This document shows positions 41,497 to 50,847 of a DNA stretch of 64,000 bases, one piece after another. Location: contig JBMOOM010000062.1 of assembly GCA_049323275.1 (NCBI GenBank), positions 12,308 to 76,307 on the forward strand, written 5' to 3'. Every line of letters begins with the position of its first letter. The stretch's first letter is position 1. Source of the DNA: Taklimakanibacter sp049323275 (lineage in GTDB: Bacteria; Pseudomonadota; Alphaproteobacteria; Rhizobiales; Aestuariivirgaceae). The translations under genes and the position numbers were made by a program. The notes under the pieces are model-generated. The model worked only from the letters and a program-made list of their open reading frames with translations. It was not told where the DNA came from and ran no database searches.

Positions 41497-41820
41497 GGGG
41501 AGACCGGTCTGATTGAGCTGACCCTAGGTGGGACCGGCGGCCCCGATCCGCAAGGGCGCCGGATGAAGGGCTGGATTGCGTCGCCGGCAGGCGAGATGCC
41601 GGTCCGTCACGATACAGGTTCCCGCGGAACGCGCCGCTTTGTGGCAATTACCACGTGACATCGGCGCAAATCCTGTTATCAAGCCCCGCCGTCGCGATAT
41701 TGGACAGCGGCGCGGGGCCGGGGAACACCTTATCGAAAGCGATGGGACGGCCGGTGTGGCGCGGGCATGGATGCTCGCCCTGTTAAAATTCTGAGACTAT
41801 GTAACGGTGGGCATCGGCGC
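41497..41820. other. Intergenic region, 324 bases, no gene seen
   Basis: The region lies between divergent genes. The short frames on both strands have no ribosome-binding site or family character. GCGCGGGGCC and related GC-rich strings are present, but no palindrome longer than the background was found. A weak ACTATGTA at 41795 could be a -10 element for the hydrolase gene. Confidence 0.4.
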
Positions 41821-42723
41821 ATGACGTATATCCGTTTCAATGCAGTTCTCGCGGCGGGCATCCTGGCCGCTGTGGCCTTCGGCGCGAGTCCCGCCCTTCA
41901 GGCCCGCGACGCGTCTCTCTGCGCCGGGAGCGGCGCGCCCGCCGGCAAGGCGGCGGCCGGCGCCGGGTCTTGCATCGAACCCGCCGGCAAGGCCGCCGCT
42001 GCCGCCGTCCCGGAAAATCCGGGCAAGCCGGTTCTCGACCGCAACAAGCAGGCGACGGGCTCCGCCATTCCGGGCCCGGTCACCCGCGCCCGCGATTTCG
42101 TCTTTCGCTGGCTGCGTCCTGAATCACCCTCCGGCGAGACGATCGTGCTGCTGCATGGCTCGGGTGGCGACGAGGCGAGCATGTTCAAGCTCGCCGCGCG
42201 CATCGCCCCCGACGCGACATTGCTGGGCGTGCGCGGCCGCGTCGTTCAGAAGGGCATCAAGCGCTGGTATGCGCGGGTGACGCCGACCCGCTTCGACCAG
42301 GCCGATATCCGCAACGAGGCGCGCGCTTTCGCAAAGTTCCTGACCGAGCGGATGGCGGCCGAGAAGCTCGACCTCGATCGCGCCGTCTTCATCGGTTACT
42401 CCAACGGCGCCAATCTGATCGCCGCGCTGACGCTGCTGCAGCCCGATCTGGTCCATCGCGCCGTGCTGCTGCGCGCCATGCCGGTCCTCGACACGGCGCC
42501 CGCCGCCGATCTCAAGGGAACGCGGTTTCTCTCCGTCGCCGGCGAGCGCGACAAGATCTACGGCCCCTTCGCGCCCGAGCTCGCCGAGCTGCTGCGCCAG
42601 CACGGCGCCGTCGTCGACACCGCCGTGGTCGCCCGCGGCCATCTCCTCGGCGATGAGGACGTGAAGGTGGTCAGCGACTGGCTGAAGGCGGCCAATGCGG
42701 TGGCGGGTGGGACGGCGCAATAG
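41821..42723 (+). CDS. Exported alpha/beta hydrolase, phospholipase/carboxylesterase type
   Basis: The 300-residue protein has a signal peptide (RFNAVLAAGILAAVAFGASPALQA), an Ala/Gly/Pro-rich linker to about residue 85, and an alpha/beta hydrolase domain. Visible triad elements are GYSNGA (Ser), AGERDKIYG (Asp) and ARGHLL (His), with oxyanion LLHGSGGDE. The order fits the YpfH/LypA carboxylesterase family, some of which act as hydroquinone or ester hydrolases. The ATG at 41821 is chosen to begin the signal peptide. Confidence 0.78.
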   Translation: MTYIRFNAVLAAGILAAVAFGASPALQARDASLCAGSGAPAGKAAAGAGSCIEPAGKAAAAAVPENPGKPVLDRNKQATGSAIPGPVTRARDFVFRWLRPESPSGETIVLLHGSGGDEASMFKLAARIAPDATLLGVRGRVVQKGIKRWYARVTPTRFDQADIRNEARAFAKFLTERMAAEKLDLDRAVFIGYSNGANLIAALTLLQPDLVHRAVLLRAMPVLDTAPAADLKGTRFLSVAGERDKIYGPFAPELAELLRQHGAVVDTAVVARGHLLGDEDVKVVSDWLKAANAVAGGTAQ

Positions 42724-42930
42724 CTGACCGAAGACGGGAGAGCGCCGGCGACAGCATCAGCCCAACGCCGGCGATGCCGCTCGCGGTTGCAAGACCATTC
42801 TCGGTAAGACTTGGTCATCCAGCCCTCCTCATCTGCTGGTAACCACTTACGCCAGCGTGCGTATTGGCACAGCGCTTCTCCGATCATAGCTCTCTTGCGA
42901 ACGACAAGCCGTCTCATGAGGAGAAGAATC

Positions 42931-43881
42931 GTGACAAGAGCAAAACCGGATACAATGCAGGCCGCGGCCATCGACCGCTTCGGGGGCGCCGAGCTGATTA
43001 CTGTGCGCGCCGTTCCGGTGCCGCAGGTCGGGCCGCGCGATGTCCTGATCCAGGTCGAAATAGCGGGCGTAGCCTCGTGGGACGCGGTCGAGCGTGAGGG
43101 GCATTATGACGGGGCTTTTGGAATGCCGTCGACATTCCCTATGTGCTCGGCTGGGACTGCGCGGGCACGGTCGCCGCCGTTGGTGGAAGGCGACCGGGTA
43201 TACGCGGCCACCATGCCGCTGCCCAAGGGAGGAACCTACGCCACCTACGCGGCAACGAATGCGGACAACGTGTCGCTCATCCCCGCCAGGCTTACGATCG
43301 AGCAGGCGGGCGTCATGGGCTGTGATGCGTTGACCGCGCTCAGCGGCCTGGAGGAGATCGGCCTGAAGCAGGGCGATACGATAATGATCTTCGGTGCCAG
43401 CGGCGGTATCGGGCACATGGCCGTCCAGCTCGCAAAATAAAGGGGCGCCCGCATAGTCGCGGTGGATTCGGGCGATGACGGCGTGGCGCTGACGCGGCGG
43501 CTGGGCGCCGACGCCGTCGTCGACGGGCGCAAGGACGACGTGGTGGCGGCCGCCCGCGAATTCGCCCCCGGCGGCCTCGACGCGGCCCTTGTCACCGCCG
43601 GCGGCAAGGCGGCCAACCTCGCATTGTCGGCCGTGCGCGACGGCGGGCGGGTCGCCTGCCCCCATGGCGTGACGCCCGATCCAATTGTCCGGCCCGGCGT
43701 GGCGCTCATTCGCTACAACGGCGCCCGCGGCCAGAATGCCACCGACAAGCTCAATCGCCTGATCGACTCTGGCCCGTTCGATGTCCATGTCGCCCGCACA
43801 TTCCCATTCGACCAGGTTGTCGACGCGCACAGGATGCTTGCAATCCACTATCTCGGCAAGCTCGCTTTACGAGTGAGGTGA
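42931..43881 (+). pseudogene. Disrupted zinc-independent alcohol dehydrogenase / quinone oxidoreductase
   Basis: The frame opens at a GTG with GAGGAG upstream and reads MDR-family sequence (MQAAAIDRFGGAEL, then IMIFGASGGIGHMAVQLAK). At about 43137 it leaves frame: the continuation PYVLGWDCAGTVAAVG is in another frame, and family sequence returns in the first frame at EGDRVYAATMPL. An in-frame TAA at 43438-43440 then interrupts the cofactor domain, after which the same frame continues RGARIVAVDSGDDG to the natural end at 43881. One frameshifted segment, a small deletion and a nonsense codon make it inactive. Confidence 0.8.
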
Positions 43882-44098
43882 GCATGTGGTGGAGTCTATA
43901 CGGCATCCCCAAGGGGTGCAGTCCGAAATCCCCACATCGCAGCCCAAGCTCCACCGTCTTACAGGCCGACCTGAGGCGGAAGTACAAGCTCATGTGCTGC
44001 ACGGCAGACCTTAAGCGACGCAAGGTGCTTGACTACATATTGTTCGCGGTGCACTACAGATCAAACGGTGGCAAACGCATGTGGAATGGGTCGTGCTT
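43882..44098. other. Left edge of the restriction-modification island
   Basis: GC content falls sharply after 43885. The region has no convincing gene. The one open frame on the plus strand (43878-44114) has no family character. No copy of the tRNA-Arg 3' end, which would mark an attachment site, was found here. Confidence 0.4.
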
Positions 44099-44428
44099 AT
44101 GGGTATCCTCGTAGACCGCCTACGCGAGCGTGCGAAGCAGCTTGGCATCTCGAATGCCGAGGCGGCTCGGCGAGCAGGATTGGATGAACGAAGATATGCC
44201 CACTATGTGTCTGGGAGGAGGGAACCTAACCTTCAGACGCTGCTAACAATATCGAACTCGCTTGGGACCACACCGAACTGGTTGCTGGGAGTAGTTAGTA
44301 GTGATGAGAATGATGCAGCCAAGGCAGAATTGTTCGAGCGCTTCAGAAATGCAGCGTGTGCAATGACGGCGGAACAGCTGGAAATATTCATCATACAGGC
44401 TGAAGCCATAGCAATTTCCAACAGATGA
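44099..44428 (+). CDS. XRE-family regulator at the head of the type I R-M operon
   Basis: The 109-residue protein has a lambda-repressor-like helix-turn-helix in residues 5-60 (KQLGISNAEAARRAGLDERRYAHYVSGRREP, then LQTLLTISNSLGTTPNWLLG). A short acidic C-terminal helix follows. It is 21 bases upstream of hsdR on the same strand and has the size of a restriction controller (C) protein. A GTG at 44081 is an alternative start. Codon use is less GC-biased than in flanking genes. Confidence 0.78.
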   Translation: MGILVDRLRERAKQLGISNAEAARRAGLDERRYAHYVSGRREPNLQTLLTISNSLGTTPNWLLGVVSSDENDAAKAELFERFRNAACAMTAEQLEIFIIQAEAIAISNR

Positions 44429-44449
44429 AATAGGTGACAGCCGACACGA

Positions 44450-46825
44450 GTGCACAGGGGATTTTTCTTGGATACTGAGGCTGATACATGCCGGAAAGAG
44501 GTGATACCGAAGCTTGTTGAAGCCGGTTGGGATAGCCTGCCCTATGCTATCAATGAGCAGCGATCATTCACGGACGGACGAATTGTGTTTGTCGGCGGAA
44601 AGGCGCGTCGGGGGCGGCAAAAACGAGCCGACTTCATCCTGCGTTATCGGCCGGACTTTCCCATTGCCGTGGTCGAGGCGAAATCCAAATACAAACACGC
44701 TGCCGATGGCCTTCAACAGGCCAAGGAGTATGCGGAAATTCTTGGTCTCAAATTTGCTTTCGCCACAAATGGCCGGGAAATCGTCGAGATGGACTACACT
44801 ACCGGCGTTGAATGCGAGCTGGCCACGTTTCCGTCACCCGAAGAGCTATGGGAGCGTCTGTCCCAATCCGAGAAGCTTGACGACGATATCAAGGGACACC
44901 TCCTTTCGCCCACTTTTCCCGACAAGGACAAACCGCTTCGTTACTATCAGGAAATTGCGGTCAATCGCGCAGTGCGGTCCATCCTCCAGCAGCGCAAGCG
45001 CGTTCTGCTCACCCTTTGCACCGGTGCAGGCAAAACGGCTGTTGCATTCCAAATTTGCTGGAAGCTCTGGAACGGCAGTTGGAACCCGAAGGGCAAGAAC
45101 CGGAAACCGAAAATCCTGTTCTTGGCCGACCGGAACGTTCTGGTAGACGATCCCAAAGACAAAGATTTTAGCGCCTTTGGTGATGCCCGCTTCAAAATCA
45201 GCGGTGGGGAAATCAGCAAAGGACGCGACATCTATTTCGCGATCTACCAAGCTATTGCGGGTGATGAATCCCGCGACGGCCTATTCAAGGAATATGCGAA
45301 GGATTTCTTCGACCTAATCATTGTTGATGAATGCCACCGTGGCAGCGCCCGAGATGACAGCAATTGGCGTGAAATTCTGGAATGGTTTGAACCAGCCTAC
45401 CAGATCGGCATGACCGCTACGCCAAAGCGGGAAGACAACGCAGATACCTACAATTACTTCGGTGATCCAGTTTACGAATACAGCCTTGCCCAAGGCATCG
45501 CCGATGGCTTCTTGGCACCCTATCGCGTACACCGGGTGATTTCCGATTTCGATGCGGCTGGCTGGCGTCCGTCTCAAGGAGAACTCGACCGCTACGGACG
45601 TGAAATCCCTGACGCACAATACGGAACGCGCGATTTTGAACGTGTCGTTGCTCTACGTGCGAGAACCGAGGCATTCGCAACGCACCTGACAAGCTTCCTC
45701 AAGCAAACAGATCGTTTCGCGAAAACCATCATCTTTTGCGTCAACCAAGAGCATGCCCTTGAGATGCGCAATGCGCTTGCGCGCCTCAGCGCTGACCTCG
45801 TGAAAGAGCACCCCGACTATGTGTGTCGCGTGACTTCCGATGAAGGCGATATCGGCTCCGCACACCGCGCCAACTTTCAGGATATCGACAAGGCCACGCC
45901 CGTTATCCTCACAACGTCACAACTGCTGACAACGGGTGTCGACGCGCCAACGTGCAAGAATGTGGTGCTAGCGCGTGTCGTCGGTTCAATGCCGGAATTT
46001 AAGCAGATCATCGGGCGTGGAACACGTCTGCGGCCCGACTACGGTAAATTGGCCTTCAACATCATTGACTACACCGGCACGGCCACTGAGAAGTTCGCCG
46101 ATCCGGCTTTTGACGGTGATCCGGTCAGAGAGCGTGAACAGTTCATCGATGAAGACGGCGATGTTGTTGACGAAACTGAAATCACCGAAGAGGCCGATAC
46201 GCCCAGCGACACCGACGCAACCGATATTGAGGACTTAACCGGCGGATTACCCGACGACAAGGAACTGGGCATGCCACGAAAATTCTACTATGACGGTGGT
46301 AGCGTCGAAATTATCCGTCAACTGGTCTACGAACTCGATTCCGAGGGCAAGCAACTCACCGTCCGTCAGCTGACCGATTACACTGGCGAGAAGGTGCGGA
46401 CGCTCTATCCAAACGCTTCCGAACTCAGGAAGGATTGGCTGGACCCGGGACGTCGAGCCGACATCATCGAGCAGCTTGAAGAAAAGGGCATCGACACGCA
46501 AACGCTTGGTGAGGCTGTGGGCAAGCCCGATGCCGATCCGTTCGACCTGCTTTGCCATCTTGCCTACAACACCCCACTGCGAACGCGCCGCGAGCGTGCC
46601 GAACGTTTGAAGCGCGAAGAATTGGCGTTCTTCGAACAGCACGGAGAAAAAGCCCGCGAGGTGCTCGACGCCCTCATTGAGAAATATGCGGAGCACGGAA
46701 CCGCACAATTCAAAATGCCGGACGTACTCGAAATCCCGCCTTTCAACGATTGGGGAAACGTCGTGGAAATCGCTGCGCGCTTTGGCGGTGGCAAGGCCAT
46801 GCGCGAAGCCGTCAACGAACTATAA
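44450..46825 (+). CDS. hsdR: Type I restriction enzyme R subunit
   Basis: The 791-residue protein has an N-terminal nuclease domain (KRADFILRYRPDFPIAVVEAKSK, giving the D...ExK site near 60-78), then a superfamily 2 helicase motor with LCTGAGKTAVAF near 188-199, DECHRGS near 293 and IIGRGTRLR as motif VI. The C-terminal helical part contacts the methylase. A TTG at 44468, with AGGGG upstream, is a plausible alternative start. It is shorter than EcoKI HsdR, like the type I subfamily with this gene order. The codon use marks horizontal transfer. Confidence 0.93.
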   Translation: MHRGFFLDTEADTCRKEVIPKLVEAGWDSLPYAINEQRSFTDGRIVFVGGKARRGRQKRADFILRYRPDFPIAVVEAKSKYKHAADGLQQAKEYAEILGLKFAFATNGREIVEMDYTTGVECELATFPSPEELWERLSQSEKLDDDIKGHLLSPTFPDKDKPLRYYQEIAVNRAVRSILQQRKRVLLTLCTGAGKTAVAFQICWKLWNGSWNPKGKNRKPKILFLADRNVLVDDPKDKDFSAFGDARFKISGGEISKGRDIYFAIYQAIAGDESRDGLFKEYAKDFFDLIIVDECHRGSARDDSNWREILEWFEPAYQIGMTATPKREDNADTYNYFGDPVYEYSLAQGIADGFLAPYRVHRVISDFDAAGWRPSQGELDRYGREIPDAQYGTRDFERVVALRARTEAFATHLTSFLKQTDRFAKTIIFCVNQEHALEMRNALARLSADLVKEHPDYVCRVTSDEGDIGSAHRANFQDIDKATPVILTTSQLLTTGVDAPTCKNVVLARVVGSMPEFKQIIGRGTRLRPDYGKLAFNIIDYTGTATEKFADPAFDGDPVREREQFIDEDGDVVDETEITEEADTPSDTDATDIEDLTGGLPDDKELGMPRKFYYDGGSVEIIRQLVYELDSEGKQLTVRQLTDYTGEKVRTLYPNASELRKDWLDPGRRADIIEQLEEKGIDTQTLGEAVGKPDADPFDLLCHLAYNTPLRTRRERAERLKREELAFFEQHGEKAREVLDALIEKYAEHGTAQFKMPDVLEIPPFNDWGNVVEIAARFGGGKAMREAVNEL

Positions 46826-46861
46826 AAACGCCTCTACGGCGCATAAGAAAGAGAATTACCC

Positions 46862-48418
46862 TTGGCCCGGCAACCGAAGAAGAACCAGCCACAGACAGCC
46901 GCCCAACGCCTTGACAGCATCATCAAGTCGGCACGCAAGATCATGCGCAAGGACAAGGGGCTGAGCGGCGATCTTGACCGTCTGCCAATGCTCACTTGGA
47001 TTATGTTCCTGAAGTTCTTGGACGACATGGAGCGTATTGAAGAAGAGCGTGCGGAAATCGCGGGCAAGGCATATCGCGGTGCTATCGAAGCTCCCTATCG
47101 TTGGCGCGATTGGGCCGCTGACGAAGGTGGTATCGCCGGCTCCGACTTGATCGACTTCTTAACGTTGGACAAAACCGAACGCCCGGACGGCACCAGGGGG
47201 GCGGGCTTGTTCGCTTATCTGCGAAACCTTCGCGGAAACAGCAGTGCGCGCGGGCGCAAGGACGTAATCGCAACGGTATTCCGTGGTCTGTCTAACCGTA
47301 TGGAAAGCGGTTATCTGCTTCGCGATGTCATCAATCTCATTGACGGCATCCATTTCGATTCCTCTGACGAAATTCATACGCTCGGTAGGCTATATGAAAC
47401 TCTACTACGAGAAATGCGTGATGCTGCCGGGGATTCCGGCGAATTCTACACGCCGCGCCCCATTGTGCGTTTCATGGTCGAAGTCATCAACCCACAGCTT
47501 GGCGAAACGGTCCTTGATCCGGCATGTGGTACGGGCGGCTTTTTGACCGAAGCTTATGAGCACATGGCCAAACAAGCCAATACGGTCGGAAAGCGCGAAA
47601 TCCTCCAATCATCGAGTATATTTGGAGGCGAAGCGAAGCCGCTCCCCTTCCTTCTCGTTCAGATGAACCTACTGCTGCATGGTTTGGAAGCGCCTAGAAT
47701 CACACCGGACAACTCTTTGAAGGTTCGCCTGTCGGAAATTGGTGAAGCCGACCGCGTAGACGTCATTCTGACGAACCCACCTTTCGGCGGAGAGGAGGAA
47801 ACAGGCATCCTGAACAACTTCCCCGAAGACCGGCGTACGACGGAAACGGCCTTGCTGTTTTTGCAACTCATCATGCGGCGCCTAAAGCGCGGCGGCAAAG
47901 GCCGTGCCGCTGTCGTCGTTCCGCATGGTGTCTTGTTTGGTGATGGTATCGCAGCTCGCATCAAAGCGGATATGTTGAGGAAATTCAACCTGCATACTGT
48001 CGTTCGCCTTCCAGAAGGGGTTTTTGAGCCTTACACGCCGATACCTACAAACGTTCTCTTCCTCGACACGACGAAGGCAACCGAAGATATCTGGTTTTAC
48101 GAACAGCCAAAGCCGGAGGGACGTCGAAAGTACTCAAAAACAGCACCGCTACTTTTCGAGGAAATGAAGCCCTGTTTAGATTGGTGGAACGCACGCGAAG
48201 AAAACGAACAGGCATGGAAAGTTCACGGCCCCGAACTTATCGTAGCCGACAAAGCAGGCCGGATTGTTGCCTGCAATCTTGACCTGAAGAACCCGAATGC
48301 AGGCGGTGTGGTCGATCATCGCACCCCCCTCGAAATCGTCGAAAGCATTGAGACAAAAGAACGGCGCATTCTTTCCATCATGGACGATATCAAGCGCACA
48401 TTGTCGGAGATGCCATAG
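46862..48418 (+). CDS. hsdM: Type I DNA N6-adenine methyltransferase M subunit
   Basis: The 518-residue protein has the N-terminal HsdM helical domain (LDSIIKSARKIMRKDKGLSGDLDRLPMLTWIMFLKFLDDME), the SAM motif DPACGTGGFL near 219 and the catalytic NPPF near 305. It methylates adenine in the site recognised by HsdS. The start is a TTG, since the family begins at this MARQPKKNQ-like sequence and no ATG fits. The stop overlaps the hsdS start by one base. Confidence 0.95.
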   Translation: MARQPKKNQPQTAAQRLDSIIKSARKIMRKDKGLSGDLDRLPMLTWIMFLKFLDDMERIEEERAEIAGKAYRGAIEAPYRWRDWAADEGGIAGSDLIDFLTLDKTERPDGTRGAGLFAYLRNLRGNSSARGRKDVIATVFRGLSNRMESGYLLRDVINLIDGIHFDSSDEIHTLGRLYETLLREMRDAAGDSGEFYTPRPIVRFMVEVINPQLGETVLDPACGTGGFLTEAYEHMAKQANTVGKREILQSSSIFGGEAKPLPFLLVQMNLLLHGLEAPRITPDNSLKVRLSEIGEADRVDVILTNPPFGGEEETGILNNFPEDRRTTETALLFLQLIMRRLKRGGKGRAAVVVPHGVLFGDGIAARIKADMLRKFNLHTVVRLPEGVFEPYTPIPTNVLFLDTTKATEDIWFYEQPKPEGRRKYSKTAPLLFEEMKPCLDWWNAREENEQAWKVHGPELIVADKAGRIVACNLDLKNPNAGGVVDHRTPLEIVESIETKERRILSIMDDIKRTLSEMP

Positions 48419-50208
48419 TGGTTTGGAAGCAGTTCAAACTCGGCGAAACTTGCGACATTATCAAAGGGACTGCGTCGGCGGCTAATGAGGTTCCCGGTGA
48501 ATTCCCTTTGGTGGTCACAGCCGCAGAAAGAAAAACAGCGCAGCATTTTCAATTCGAAGGGGAAGCGGTATGCATTCCTCTTGTGTCTTCAACGGGACAT
48601 GGGAATGCAGCAATCAATCGATTGCACTATGAAACCGGAAAGTTCTCGGTAGCGAGTATCCTCGCGGCCGTACTTCCCAAGACGCACGAAATCTCGTGCA
48701 AGTTCCTATTTTATTATCTCACAGCACTGAAAGAGGAAATTCTAGTACCGCTAATGAAGGGAACTTCAAATGTGTCCCTAACAGTCAAGAAACTTGAGAG
48801 TGTTGAAATTTCAGCGCCATCTCTCGATGAGCAGAGGAAGATCGTCTTTCGAATAGACGATGTACATTCAAAGCTAAGAGAAAGGCAGATCGAGCTTGCG
48901 GCGGTTGAATGCGAGGCCAACGCTATGTTGTTCAACGCGTTCCAAGACATAACCGACGGCGTAGAGTACATGCCACTTTCCAAAGTCGCACCGCTCGTGC
49001 GGCGTCCCATCGAAGTTCAATTTAATGGAAAATATCCAGAGTTAGGAGTTCGATCATTTGGAAAGGGAACATTTCACAAGCCAATGCTTACCGGTGCCGA
49101 TGTAGGCAATAAGCGCCTGTTCGAAATTCACGCGGGCGATTTGCTTTTCAATATCGTGTTCGCGTGGGAGGGCGCTATTGCTGTCCCCGGCGCTGAAGAT
49201 CATGGTCGCGTGGGATCGCATCGCTTTTTGACATGCGTTCCCCAACCCGGACTCGCCCTAGCTGAATTCTTGCGCTTCTATCTTCTTACCCCTGAAGGTC
49301 TACAAAAGGTTGGAGAGGCTTCGCCCGGCGGGGCCGGACGGAACCGGACGTTGGGAATCAAGAAGGCGGAAAACATTCACGTCCCTATTCCGGAAATGAG
49401 CATTCAGCGGCGTTTTGGGGAGCTATGTGCTCAAATCGATCAGGTGCGAGCCATTCGCGCTTCAACGGCTAAAGATACGGAAGCCCTTATCCCCGCGATG
49501 CTGCACGAGATTTTCGGGTCGCAAACTAACAAACCTGAAGCGGCTTCCAGAGGAAACATCCTTCAGCTTCCGGCCAAGCAAAAAATTGTAATCGACACGC
49601 CGTTCAAGGAAGCCGTTCTCGTTGGGGCCATCGTCAAAGCGTTTCACGAAGATAATGGCCAGCCAATAGGCAATTTCCGTCTGCAAAAAGCAGTCTATTT
49701 CGCGCGCCGCCAAATGGGGGAAAGTGCGCTCAACAAGGACTACCTGCGAAAGGCCGCAGGTCCTTACAATCCCAAAATGCGCTATTCGGGAGGCATCAAG
49801 ATTGCCGCAGACAAGGACTGGATCAAGCGCGCGAGCGGTAAGTATGGAGAAAGCAATGCGCTGGGCAACACCATTGCCGAAATGGACGAATGGGTTGATC
49901 GCTACCAGTTCGCCCCTGCCGCCGCATGGGTGCGCGACCGTTTCAAATACAAATCTAACGACCTATGGGAAGCGCTTGCAACCGTCGACTACGCTATGCT
50001 AGCGCTGGAGCATGACGGCGTGCGCCCAACCCCGATGGCGATCCTTTCCTACATCGAAGCCGACAACGAGTGGCGTCCCAAGATTGAGAAGTTAAGTCTC
50101 ACCAAAGCATCGATTCAAAACATCATGGTCGAACTTGAGTCCCTGTTCGCGGTCACAGGAGGTACACGTGACGCCTGCGTCGAGTATAAAACCGCCAAAC
50201 GACCGTAA
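48418..50208 (+). CDS. hsdS: Type I specificity subunit S with a large C-terminal extension
   Basis: Residues 1-375 of 596 form a normal HsdS: two target-recognition domains (about 1-160 and 185-365), each ending in a conserved helix (PSLDEQRKIVFRIDDVHSKLRERQ; PEMSIQRRFGELCAQIDQVRAI). After a linker (~375-395) comes a ~200-residue domain beginning FKEAVLVGAIVKAFHEDNGQ, with FRLQKAVYFARRQMG and AAGPYNPKMRYSGG. It vaguely recalls SocA/DUF4065 (Panacea) antitoxin-like domains (LQKLLYY ... YGP), but the match is weak. Start is a GTG overlapping hsdM. Confidence 0.85.
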   Translation: MVWKQFKLGETCDIIKGTASAANEVPGEFPLVVTAAERKTAQHFQFEGEAVCIPLVSSTGHGNAAINRLHYETGKFSVASILAAVLPKTHEISCKFLFYYLTALKEEILVPLMKGTSNVSLTVKKLESVEISAPSLDEQRKIVFRIDDVHSKLRERQIELAAVECEANAMLFNAFQDITDGVEYMPLSKVAPLVRRPIEVQFNGKYPELGVRSFGKGTFHKPMLTGADVGNKRLFEIHAGDLLFNIVFAWEGAIAVPGAEDHGRVGSHRFLTCVPQPGLALAEFLRFYLLTPEGLQKVGEASPGGAGRNRTLGIKKAENIHVPIPEMSIQRRFGELCAQIDQVRAIRASTAKDTEALIPAMLHEIFGSQTNKPEAASRGNILQLPAKQKIVIDTPFKEAVLVGAIVKAFHEDNGQPIGNFRLQKAVYFARRQMGESALNKDYLRKAAGPYNPKMRYSGGIKIAADKDWIKRASGKYGESNALGNTIAEMDEWVDRYQFAPAAAWVRDRFKYKSNDLWEALATVDYAMLALEHDGVRPTPMAILSYIEADNEWRPKIEKLSLTKASIQNIMVELESLFAVTGGTRDACVEYKTAKRP

Positions 50209-50345
50209 GTGATTCGAACTTTTTTCACCGCAGAACATCGCCGTTTCTATGCTCTGCCATGCCGAAGCTGTCCTTGTTTGATGCGCAGGCGGACGATCGG
50301 CGACTATAGAGTATGTATGTATTATAGAGGGCAATCGGCGGTATT

Positions 50346-50422
50346 TGGCGCACCCGACAGGATTCGAACCTGTGACCTCTGCCTTCGGAGGGCAGCACTC
50401 TATCCAGCTGAGCTACGGGTGC
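50346..50422 (-). tRNA. tRNA-Arg (anticodon CCG)
   Basis: On the minus strand a full cloverleaf can be drawn: acceptor GCACCCG/CGGGTGC, D-arm GCTCAGCTGGATAGAG, anticodon stem CTGCC/GGCAG with loop CTCCGAA, so anticodon CCG, and T-arm ACAGG-TTCGAAT-CCTGT. CCA is encoded at 50346-50348. The 3' end points toward the restriction-modification island. Confidence 0.97.
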
Positions 50423-50847
50423 TTCTGAAAAGCGCGAGCGACATATAGCCGAAGCCTTGGGCGCGCCGCAACCTGTACCGGCGGGAATTCGGCGCGGGCG
50501 CGAACCGGCCGTCTCTCGACCGCCGTCATCATCGCCGTCTTGCATCCGTGGTCGCGGCGGGCGGATACCGGCTTCGTCGCAACCGCGCCGGAGATCCATC
50601 ATGGCCCATTGCCCCTCGCAGATTCCCAGCCTGACCCGCTCTCCGGGAACTAACCCGTTGATTTCGCTCAGGCAGCCTCCGTTTCTCCGAAATTTGCCTG
50701 CAATACGCTGCAATTCCCTGCATCCACCCTGCATTGCCGGCTTCCGTCCGGCCAGACTCCCGCCTTACACCTTATTCATATTCCTGAATGAGGGTTCATC
50801 TTGCCCCGACTGATGCTACTTTGGCCGCATCGGAAGTGGGGAACTCG
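50423..50847. other. Intergenic region, 425 bases, with phased direct repeats
   Basis: The first part is the leader of the divergent tRNA gene. No gene could be supported on either strand. The notable content is a set of four CTGCA repeats at 50698-50733, followed by an AT-rich TTATTCATATTCC at about 50772 that could contain a -10 element for the downstream gene. Confidence 0.5.
50698..50733. promoter_or_regulatory. Four CTGCA direct repeats on one face of the helix
   Basis: CTGCAAT at 50698, CTGCAAT at 50708, CTGCATC at 50718 and CTGCATT at 50729 repeat every 10-11 bases. This is the geometry of sites bound by tandem winged-helix activators such as OmpR/PhoB-type response regulators. They lie 115-150 bases upstream of the start at 50848. 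Confidence 0.6.

Noticed and set aside
43878..44114. 78-codon frame at the left island edge
   Set aside because: No ribosome-binding site, no recognisable domain, and it overlaps the start of the XRE gene in another frame.
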